Assembly: GCA_027623585.1 (NCBI GenBank)
Contig: JAQBVK010000103.1
Location: 1-7,978 of the forward strand
Direction of reading: 5' to 3'
Origin: Planctomycetota bacterium
GTDB lineage: Bacteria; Planctomycetota; UBA1135
Length of the DNA: 7,978 nt
In this document: piece by piece, positions 1 to 6,130 of the stretch
Layout of the letters: each line of letters opens with the position of its first letter
Numbering within the stretch: the stretch's first letter is position 1
Notes under the pieces: generated by a model
What the model saw: the letters and a program-made list of their open reading frames with translations, nothing else
Databases searched by the model: none
Told to the model about the DNA's origin: nothing
Made by a program: the position numbers and the translations under genes

Positions 1-244
1 CGACGCCTGCGAGCTCGAGCGCGCCGCGCAAGCGGTCGCGCTCCGGCTTCGAATGGTGAAGTGTTTCCGCGGCGGCGGCGGCGAGGTAGAGGCCGAAACC
101 AGGGCGCAGCGGGCCGCCGTGCGCGCGCACCGCGTCAGCCCAGGCGCGCACCGGACCTGCAAGCATTTCCAGTACCTGCCCGAGCGAATCGGCAGGAAAT
201 ACGTTGCCGCACAAGGCGAGGCGCGGCCGCCCCGTCTTGCTCAC
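1..244 (-). CDS. EboE-like TIM-barrel protein, 5' part only (runs off the window)
   Basis: This is the first 81 codons of a gene that continues beyond base 1. Reading from a GTG at 244, the frame stays open to the window edge. The N-terminus reads VSKTGRPRLALCGNVFPADS, followed by LGQVLEMLAGPV, then a PGFGLYLAAAAAETL segment. This resembles the opening of EboE proteins (sugar-phosphate isomerase/epimerase-like TIM barrels), which start with a Cys-x-Asn-x-x-Pro strand, an amphipathic helix and a 'GxGLxLsaxAAxxL' block. From family knowledge, ebo genes act in metabolite traffic, for example export of the scytonemin precursor in cyanobacteria; the catalytic role of EboE is unknown. The usual 'HPGE' appears here as 'FPAD'. 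The GTG overlaps the TGA of the upstream protease (sequence GTGA), which suggests translational coupling. I saw no Shine-Dalgarno motif. The call rests on remembered family pattern and on 81 residues, so another xylose-isomerase-like barrel is possible. Confidence 0.55.
   Translation of the reverse strand, partial: MSKTGRPRLALCGNVFPADSLGQVLEMLAGPVRAWADAVRAHGGPLRPGFGLYLAAAAAETLHHSKPERDRLRGALELAGV
241..244 (-). other. GTGA stop/start overlap between protease and EboE-like gene
   Basis: On the minus strand the four bases read GTGA: GTG starts the EboE-like frame and TGA ends the protease. Overlaps of this form usually mean the downstream gene is translated by ribosomes that have just terminated, which places the two genes on one transcript. 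Confidence 0.6.
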
Positions 245-3200
245 GGCCACAGACCGGCTTCAGCGAGCAGCGCGTCGCGCTCGCGCGGAAAGCGGCGCAG
301 GAAGTCCCGCGCCTCGGAGCGCGCGTCCGCGCTGAGCCCAGCCTGGTGCAACGCGGACATCACGGCGATGGCGGCGCGCGGTTGTCGTGGCTCCTCATCC
401 GCCCACGCGCGCGCGGCTGCCACGCGCTGCGCCCCGTTCGACGCGGCGTCGTCACGAATCGCCGTCCAAGCCTGCTCGGCTGCCGACGGTTCGGTCGCGC
501 TCGCGATCGGCTCTGCCGCACTCGCACCTGGCCGCTGCGCCCGGAGCGGAACCGACAACAGAGTCGCTCCCGCTTCACGCGCTGTGAGGGTGCCGTAATA
601 CTCACAACCGATTTCGAGCGGAGCAAGCACGGGTAAGCGCGCGTAGAAGGTGCGCGAACCCGAGGCCAGAATCCCGTAGCGCGAACTCAAATGCATTCCG
701 CTCACCGCATCGCCGATCGAGCCGAAGAAACTCAAGCGGCCGCCGCCGGTCTTCAGGCGCAGTTCGGCTCCGGCGAAATTGGATTCCAAGGGCGCGCGGC
801 CCAGCGACGGAAAACTGATCTTCAACTGGTAACGGCCCGCATCCAAGGCGCCGAGCGGGGTCTCGATCTCGAAAGCGACCGAACGTGCGACCATCGCGCC
901 CGCAGCGTCAAAGACTTCGATCATGAGGTCTTCGCGAATCTCCGTGGATTGGATCGAGTGGCCGAGCACGACCGAGGCCGCCGTGCCGTCTTCGGCGATC
1001 TCGAACTCCTGCTCGATCACGCCCAGGAACATGCCGAGGTCCTCAAAGATCACCGGCCGGATCGGATCCGGCAGGATTTGCATCGCGGCCGTCACCGGAT
1101 GGGCGACGCCCTCGATCTCTGCCGAAAGCTCTGCATTCGCGTTGCGCAGCAAGGAACGCACCGCGAGGTAGGCGAGGTCTTGCCCGGCCGGGACCAGCAG
1201 CGTTTCGGCGGCCGGCGCCAGCCCGTCGAAGCGCACGCGTAACACGTAGCCGGCGTCGCCATTCGTGGACCAGCGCGCCGCGATCGCCATCTCCCAGACG
1301 GTGCCGGCTTCGACCGGCACGTCGAAGGCGACCGAGTCGCCGTCTTCGAGGAAATAGCGGCCGCGGACCTGGCGGTCGCCGGCGTAGGTGAAGCCGCTGA
1401 CGCTGCCGGCGCCGGTGCGCAATTCGTTGCGCGGTCCGCCATGCTGTTGGATCTCGACGTGCGCGCTGCGTGCGCCGTACGGAACCTCCAAGAAGGTTCG
1501 GCTCAAAGCTCCTGGCGCGAGCCGGAAATCTCCCACGTAGCGGCCTTCCGCGTTGGGACGCTCTGCGGCCACGATCGTGACGGGGATCACCACGTCGGGG
1601 CCGGCGGCTTCCGGTAGATCGGCGTCTTTCAGAAGGATGCGCGTGACGTGCAGACCCGGCGGCAAGCCGCTCGGATCCACGCGCACCGTGATCGATCGGC
1701 CCGCGCTGTTCAGATGCAGGGCCTCGGGAACCTGCACCCAATCCGCCTCTGAGTGCACGTGGAAAGTGCGCAGCGTCGCCGCGCGATCGGAGTTCCCAGC
1801 GTCTTCCGCAAAGTGCGGCGCGATCCGCACCGCGCGGTCAAAAGCAGCGCTCCCTGCTGCGCGACGCTCGTAGATGCCTGCCCCGATACCGAAGGGATTC
1901 GCGATCGAGACTTCGTACTCGCGTTCCACGCCGTCGATGCCGGAGAGCGCGCGCAAAGCGTCCAACGCGCGGTCCATGCGAATCGTGCCGTGACCGTAAT
2001 CGATCCACGTGAAGCCTTCGATCGGCCGCGCCGCGAGGCGTAACGCGCGGTAGAGGCGGGCCCAATCGTCGCGCAATCCTTCCTGCTTTGCAGAACTGCG
2101 CAGCAAGGCAACGCACCCCGCCATCTGCGGCGAAGCCATCGAGGTGCCGTTGAAGTTCTCGCCGAGCGTCAACGTCCAGGAGGGCAGCGCGCTCAAGGCG
2201 GCGCCGGGCGCGGCGAAATCCACGCCCAGCGATCCGCTCGGGAGCGGCCCGCGTGAGGAGAAGTCGAACAAAACCGTGCCGGCAGGATCGATGCTGGCGT
2301 AGTTCGCGCGCTGCGTGTCCGGCCAAATTGCGGCCGCAATCGAGAGCGCGTAAGGCACCGTCGCCGGCGAACCGATCGTCGACAGCGTCGGGCCTTCGTT
2401 GCCCGCAGAGCACACCAAGAACAGTCCACGGCGCGCGGCTTCTTCCACCGCAAGCGCCTCCGGCTCGCGGCCGTCGGCGAAGAAGGAGGGACCGCCGAAG
2501 GACATGTTCGCGACCTGACATCCCGCTTCGACCGCGAAATCGAGCGCCTTCGCGATCGCAAAGCCGCTGGTGGAGCCGCCGTACTTGCCGTCGCCGATCT
2601 TGATCGCGACGAACTCGACGCCCGGCGCAATGCCGTTGAGGCGGCTGCTCGTCCCCTCCCAACCACCGACGATGCCGGCCACGTGCGTGCCGTGTCCGTT
2701 CGAGTCGAAGAACAGCACGACTTGGTCGCCCCCCTGCTCCACGCTCACCGCGTAATGCAGTAGCGCCTCGTCGCCGAGCGTGTGCCAGTCGCCACTTTCG
2801 CGGAAGCGACGGAGCGGGCGTTCCTCGCCGAGGTCGCCGTCCTCGTCCACGTCGATCGCGACGCGCCAGGAGCCGTCGCCCTCTTGCCATGCCACCACGT
2901 CCCAACACGGACCGGTGTCGCGGAACTCTTCCCAGTGCCGCTTCAACTCCATCTGTTGGGCGTCGCTTTCGTCGAGGCTCTCGCCCCGCGCCTCCATGCG
3001 CGCGTGCGCCTCCTGCCAGAGGCGCCGACCGTCCTCCCATTGCTGCTCGCGATCGTCGAGGATGCGCTGCTTCAGTTCTCCGGGCAGGAACTCGGCGCCG
3101 ACGCGGCCGAGCCGATACTCGCGTCCGGCGGCGGCGTGCTTCCCGAGTTGCAGTCGGCGTCCGCTCAGACCGGTCAGCGCGCCGTCGCGCGCGGTGGCGC

Positions 3201-3456
3201 GCAAGCTGGTGTCCACGCGCCCGTCGGTGGTCGCGTCGTACCAGTCCACGATCTTGCGACGGCCGTCCGGCGTGGTCTGCAGGAACGGGTGGCCGGGGTC
3301 GATGCCGGTGTCGAGGATCGCGACGCGGACGCCGCGCCCGTCGAACTCGGGATGCGCAGCCAAGAAGGCCTCGACGCCGAGATCTTGCTTGGGAAGTTGA
3401 CCGGCGAGCGGATCTTGCGCAAAGACCGCGAGGAGGAAGGGAAGCACGATGCCCAT
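241..3456 (-). CDS. Exported tripeptidyl-peptidase-II-like subtilisin-family serine protease
   Basis: This is a 1071-residue S8 serine peptidase. The triad and oxyanion residues are visible: Asp49 in AILDTGID, His255 in NGHGTHVAG, Asn353 in SAGNEGP and Ser439 in NGTSMASP. About 205 residues separate Asp from His, against a few dozen in ordinary subtilisins; this insert is the hallmark of tripeptidyl peptidase II. Further TPP II-type blocks are DGRRKIVDWYDATTDG (64-79), GLSGR (96-100), WRVAIDVDEDGDLGEE (197-212) and IKIGDG (285-290). Residues after about 510 follow the TPP II beta-rich region, including SEADWVQVPEALHL and VDPSGLPPGLH. The C-terminal 75 residues are helical and charged, after an Ala/Pro/Ser linker near 977-996. 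TPP II removes tripeptides from free N-termini. Residues 1-13, ending LLAVFA before QDP, look like a signal peptide but lack basic residues, so the enzyme is probably exported. Human TPP II is longer (about 1250) and cytosolic. The ATG at 3456 is the first possible start in frame, 37 bases after the preceding stop, with no Shine-Dalgarno motif. Confidence 0.9.
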   Translation of the reverse strand: MGIVLPFLLAVFAQDPLAGQLPKQDLGVEAFLAAHPEFDGRGVRVAILDTGIDPGHPFLQTTPDGRRKIVDWYDATTDGRVDTSLRATARDGALTGLSGRRLQLGKHAAAGREYRLGRVGAEFLPGELKQRILDDREQQWEDGRRLWQEAHARMEARGESLDESDAQQMELKRHWEEFRDTGPCWDVVAWQEGDGSWRVAIDVDEDGDLGEERPLRRFRESGDWHTLGDEALLHYAVSVEQGGDQVVLFFDSNGHGTHVAGIVGGWEGTSSRLNGIAPGVEFVAIKIGDGKYGGSTSGFAIAKALDFAVEAGCQVANMSFGGPSFFADGREPEALAVEEAARRGLFLVCSAGNEGPTLSTIGSPATVPYALSIAAAIWPDTQRANYASIDPAGTVLFDFSSRGPLPSGSLGVDFAAPGAALSALPSWTLTLGENFNGTSMASPQMAGCVALLRSSAKQEGLRDDWARLYRALRLAARPIEGFTWIDYGHGTIRMDRALDALRALSGIDGVEREYEVSIANPFGIGAGIYERRAAGSAAFDRAVRIAPHFAEDAGNSDRAATLRTFHVHSEADWVQVPEALHLNSAGRSITVRVDPSGLPPGLHVTRILLKDADLPEAAGPDVVIPVTIVAAERPNAEGRYVGDFRLAPGALSRTFLEVPYGARSAHVEIQQHGGPRNELRTGAGSVSGFTYAGDRQVRGRYFLEDGDSVAFDVPVEAGTVWEMAIAARWSTNGDAGYVLRVRFDGLAPAAETLLVPAGQDLAYLAVRSLLRNANAELSAEIEGVAHPVTAAMQILPDPIRPVIFEDLGMFLGVIEQEFEIAEDGTAASVVLGHSIQSTEIREDLMIEVFDAAGAMVARSVAFEIETPLGALDAGRYQLKISFPSLGRAPLESNFAGAELRLKTGGGRLSFFGSIGDAVSGMHLSSRYGILASGSRTFYARLPVLAPLEIGCEYYGTLTAREAGATLLSVPLRAQRPGASAAEPIASATEPSAAEQAWTAIRDDAASNGAQRVAAARAWADEEPRQPRAAIAVMSALHQAGLSADARSEARDFLRRFPRERDALLAEAGLWP

Positions 3457-3493
3457 CGCGCCGCAGTGTAGAGCCGTCTCGCGGTCGCGCCGC
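3457..3493 (-). other. Short intergenic gap before the protease, no recognised signal
   Basis: These 37 bases separate the zinc-ribbon stop from the protease ATG. I see no terminator-like hairpin with a T-run, no convincing -35/-10 pair and no purine-rich Shine-Dalgarno motif; the bases just before the ATG read CACTGCGGCGCG. The absence of a terminator is consistent with read-through from the upstream genes, but does not prove it. Confidence 0.5.
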
Positions 3494-4237
3494 TCAGGAG
3501 CTGGCGCTGCTTTCCTGTTCGGCGGCGGCCCAGATCTCAGGCGAGACCAGGAAGCGCGCGCAGGATGGGCAGCGGAAACAGGCGTTCTTGGCGCGCACCC
3601 GCACCGCGTCGTTCGGCACCATGCGCGTTCCGCAGCCGCCGCATGAATCTCCTTTCAGGGGCGTCACGATCTTGCCAGGCGTGCGCTTGCCGACCACGGC
3701 GAAATGATCGCGGGTCGCGCCGTCGAGCGTGGCGAGCAGCGCGTCGCGTCGCGCGGTGTACGACTCAATCTCCTCGCGCAGCCCGGCGGCGTCGGCTTCG
3801 ACCGTGGCGCGAAACTGCTCGAGGTCTTCGCGCGCGGCTGCGACGCGCACGCGCACCTCAGCGGCGCGCGCTTGCAAGGTCTCCGCGCGCTCGAGCAAAC
3901 CGAGTGCCTGGTCCTGCGCCTCGGCGCTGCGCACTCGCAGCTCCCCGGCTTCGTGTTCCGCAACCTTGGCGGAGGACGCGTCGCGCGTCTCGAGCACCTG
4001 TTTCTCGAGCTTGGCGACGCGCTGCTCGCGAGTCCGTACCTCGTTCTCGAGATCCTGCGCCTTGCTCAGCGCAGCACGGCGCTCAGCGTCGGCTTGGTCA
4101 ATTTCAGCCTCGAGCGCGCTGACCTGGGCGCCCCGCTCGGAGAGTTCGACCGGGAGTCCGTCCGCGCGACGTTGGAGCACGACGAGACGTTCTTCCAGCC
4201 TTTGCGCCTGGACGAGCCGCGTGAGCGATTGCTCCAC
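3494..4237 (-). CDS. Coiled-coil protein with C-terminal C4 zinc ribbon (CT398/CdsZ-like family)
   Basis: This is a 247-residue protein with two clear parts. Residues about 1-180 are rich in Glu, Arg, Ala and Leu with heptad-like spacing, predicting a long antiparallel coiled coil. The C-terminus holds a zinc ribbon: Cys199 and Cys202 (CGGC) pair with Cys223 and Cys226 (CPSC), and an extra Cys220 lies just before. The connector 'KIVTPLKGDSCGGCGTRMVP' and the ending 'RCPSCARFL' are typical of the C4-type zinc-ribbon family (Pfam zf-RING_7, formerly DUF164). The chlamydial member CT398 is reported to bind RpoN and type III secretion components; the general role is unknown. No enzyme motif is seen. 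Translation most likely starts at the GTG at 4237: the rpoD stop lies in the same frame upstream and no other start codon falls between. A GGAG sits only two bases before the GTG, which is too close for a good Shine-Dalgarno site. It is probably co-transcribed with rpoD. Confidence 0.85.
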   Translation of the reverse strand: MEQSLTRLVQAQRLEERLVVLQRRADGLPVELSERGAQVSALEAEIDQADAERRAALSKAQDLENEVRTREQRVAKLEKQVLETRDASSAKVAEHEAGELRVRSAEAQDQALGLLERAETLQARAAEVRVRVAAAREDLEQFRATVEADAAGLREEIESYTARRDALLATLDGATRDHFAVVGKRTPGKIVTPLKGDSCGGCGTRMVPNDAVRVRAKNACFRCPSCARFLVSPEIWAAAEQESSASS

Positions 4238-4288
4238 GGCTCCATCACACCAGCGCCGCCTCGCGCCCGCAAGGGGCGTTGGCGCAGA
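4238..4288 (-). other. rpoD to zinc-ribbon gap with a small GC hairpin
   Basis: The 51 bases between the rpoD stop and the GTG start contain a 5-bp perfect inverted repeat, CGCCC-CTTGC-GGGCG, at 4278-4264 on the minus strand. No T-run follows it, so it does not qualify as an intrinsic terminator. It might affect translation of the next gene, or be chance in GC-rich DNA. Confidence 0.4.
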
Positions 4289-6091
4289 TCAGGAAAGTCC
4301 TTCGAGGAATCCTGACAACTTGCGCGCGCGAATCGGGTGCTGCAACTTTCTGATCGCCTTGGCTTCGATCTGACGCACGCGCTCGCGCGTGACGCGGAAA
4401 ATGCGGCCGACTTCCTCGAGCGTGTAGGTGTAGCCGTCGCCGATGCCGTAGCGCAGCTTGATGATTTCACGCTCGCGGAAGGTCAGCGACTCCAGCACTT
4501 CGCTGATGCGGTCCTTGAGCATGCCTTGCCCGGCGCGCTCGACCGGGTTCTCCGAGGACTCGTCCTCGATGAAATCGCCGAAGTAGGAATCTTCGCTGTC
4601 GCCGATCGGCCGGTCGAGGCTGATCGGATGCTTCGCGATCTTCATCACGCGCTGCGCCTCGTCGACCGTGATCTCGGCGGCCTCGGACATCTCTTCGAGG
4701 CTCGGTTCGCGCCCCATCGTCTGGAGCAGGCGCTTCTGCACCGCGCGCAACTTCGACATGGTCTCGATCATGTGGACCGGGATGCGAATCGTGCGCGCCT
4801 GATCCGCGATCGAGCGCGTGATCGCCTGTCGGATCCACCAAGTTGCGTAGGTCGAGAACTTGTAACCGCGGCGGTACTCGTACTTCTCGACCGCCTTCAT
4901 GAGGCCGGTGTTGCCTTCTTGGATCAGGTCGAGGAAGGAGAGTCCGCGGTTGCGGTACTTCTTCGCGATCGAAACCACCAGGCGCAGGTTGCCGGAGGAG
5001 AGATCCTTCTTGGCGTCCTCGTAGGCGTCCACCGCGCGTTGCAGGTAAGCGAGGCGGCGACGGAACATCGGCAGCGGCTCCAGCGCGCGCACTTCCCATT
5101 CGCGCAAGTGCGCAGCAAGATCTTCGTACTCCTGCTTGCCCTGCTTGGTGCGCTTGCGAGCCGCGTCAAAGTCGACGACTTGCTGCTGCACCGCTTCCCA
5201 GGCATTGCCTTTGGCCTCGATCACCTTGATGAAGTCCTGCAGCACGTTCACTTGGAAGTGCAACTCCTCCACCATCACCGCGATGCGGCGCTGGCGCGCG
5301 CGCATGGTGCGGTGGAACATCGCGCGATTGGCGGCGGAGAGCCGCTTGTCGAGCGAAGCCGCATAGGCGATGCGCGCGGTCTCGCGCAGCAGTTCGAGGT
5401 CGCGCAAGTGGCCGTTCAGCCGCTGCTCGAGGTCTTGCTTGGTCAGTTCAAAGCCCGCGCCGCCGTCGATGTTCGAGGAGCCGTCCTCGGAACCTTCCTC
5501 GGCGGCCTGCTTCTTGAGCCGGCGATTGTGGTGCAGCACCGCAAAGGACGAGTTCGCCTGCGCGGACGGATTCACCTTCAAGGTGCGGTCGAACGCGAGC
5601 TCACCGGTTTTCACCTGTTCGAGCGTCTCCATCACCATGTCGAGCGCGATGCCGCTCTCGAGCAGCAAGCGCCGGAACAATTTGCGCGAGACTTCCGTGG
5701 TCTTGGCGAGCCTGATCTCTTCATCGCGCGTCAGCAGCGGGATCTCGCCCATCTGCGTCAGATACATGCGCACCGGGTCGTCGATCTTCTCCAACAGCGG
5801 CGTGCGGACCGTGGTCTCGCCGCGCCCGCTGGAGACCGTCAGCGGCTTCGCCGTCACCGGCACTGAAGTGCCCGCGAGTCCGGCATCGAGCGCGTTCTCG
5901 CGCGGATCGCCGAGCATGACGCCCTCCATCTCGAGGCGATCCATCACGCCTTGCAGAATCTCGATGTCGCCGAGTTGATCGGCAGGCAGAGCCTTCTGCA
6001 CTTCCTCGAACGGAAGCGAACCGGTGGCGCGCCCCTTCGTCACAAGGGCGTCGAGGATCTTTTGAAATTTCTTGTCCAGGGTGGGCGTCAT
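4289..6091 (-). CDS. rpoD: RNA polymerase primary sigma factor (sigma-70)
   Basis: This is the housekeeping sigma factor, which loads RNA polymerase onto promoters. Counting from the ATG at 6091 it has 600 residues, about the size of E. coli RpoD (613). Region 1.1 is present (about 3-62, from 'TLDKKFQKILDALV'), which marks a group 1 sigma. Region 1.2 (about 104-133) contains DDPVRMYLTQMGEIPLLTRDEE. A long helical non-conserved region (about 140-355) follows. Region 2 (about 368-440) carries NLRLVVSIAKKYRNRGLSFL, DLIQEGNTGLMKAVEKY and the -10 recognition helix TYATWWIRQAITRSIADQAR. Region 3 includes 'GREPSLEEMSEAAEI'. Region 4.2 has the -35 helix-turn-helix TLEEVGRIFRVTRERVRQIE (about 557-576). 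A TTG at 6130, overlapping the dnaG stop as TTGA, would add 13 low-complexity residues; I prefer the ATG because region 1.1 begins directly after it. Neither start has a visible Shine-Dalgarno motif. It lies immediately downstream of dnaG and is probably in the same operon. Confidence 0.97.
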   Translation of the reverse strand: MTPTLDKKFQKILDALVTKGRATGSLPFEEVQKALPADQLGDIEILQGVMDRLEMEGVMLGDPRENALDAGLAGTSVPVTAKPLTVSSGRGETTVRTPLLEKIDDPVRMYLTQMGEIPLLTRDEEIRLAKTTEVSRKLFRRLLLESGIALDMVMETLEQVKTGELAFDRTLKVNPSAQANSSFAVLHHNRRLKKQAAEEGSEDGSSNIDGGAGFELTKQDLEQRLNGHLRDLELLRETARIAYAASLDKRLSAANRAMFHRTMRARQRRIAVMVEELHFQVNVLQDFIKVIEAKGNAWEAVQQQVVDFDAARKRTKQGKQEYEDLAAHLREWEVRALEPLPMFRRRLAYLQRAVDAYEDAKKDLSSGNLRLVVSIAKKYRNRGLSFLDLIQEGNTGLMKAVEKYEYRRGYKFSTYATWWIRQAITRSIADQARTIRIPVHMIETMSKLRAVQKRLLQTMGREPSLEEMSEAAEITVDEAQRVMKIAKHPISLDRPIGDSEDSYFGDFIEDESSENPVERAGQGMLKDRISEVLESLTFREREIIKLRYGIGDGYTYTLEEVGRIFRVTRERVRQIEAKAIRKLQHPIRARKLSGFLEGLS

Positions 6092-6130
6092 GGAAGCGTG
6101 AGGCAGCGGCACAGTCGAAGCGGCGGTCAA
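6092..6130 (-). other. Possible 5' extension of rpoD from an overlapping TTG start
   Basis: The rpoD frame is open upstream of its ATG as far as a TTG at 6130, whose last two bases are shared with the dnaG stop (TTGA on the minus strand). The 13 extra codons would encode TTG-TAASTVPLPHAS, which has no resemblance to conserved sigma sequence. If the TTG is not used, 6092-6126 is simply the 35-base dnaG-rpoD spacer. No terminator is visible here. Confidence 0.35.

Noticed and set aside
69..84. GGC-type triplet run as a repeat element
   Set aside because: On the coding strand it is a run of Ala codons (GCC/GCG) within the EboE-like protein, an ordinary outcome of GC-rich codon use.
53..636. Plus-strand frames of 181 and 191 codons across the protease end and the EboE-like start
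   Set aside because: They are Arg/Ala-rich, lack motifs, overlap each other in different frames and run antisense to better supported genes.
2782..3471. A 229-codon plus-strand frame opposite the protease N-terminal half
   Set aside because: It is the antisense shadow of a well-supported protease with all catalytic motifs, and shows no domain of its own.
4238..4245. ATG at 4245 as the start of the zinc-ribbon protein
   Set aside because: It is in a different frame from the coiled coil and the zinc-ribbon cysteines; the in-frame start is the GTG at 4237.
4264..4278. GC-rich inverted repeat after rpoD as an intrinsic terminator
   Set aside because: The stem is only 5 bp and no T-run follows it on the minus strand.
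4337..5866. A 509-codon open frame on the plus strand, opposite rpoD
   Set aside because: It lies wholly antisense to a certain sigma factor gene, its translation is dominated by Leu, Val, His, Arg and Asp with no recognisable domain, and long antisense frames are expected in GC-rich coding DNA.
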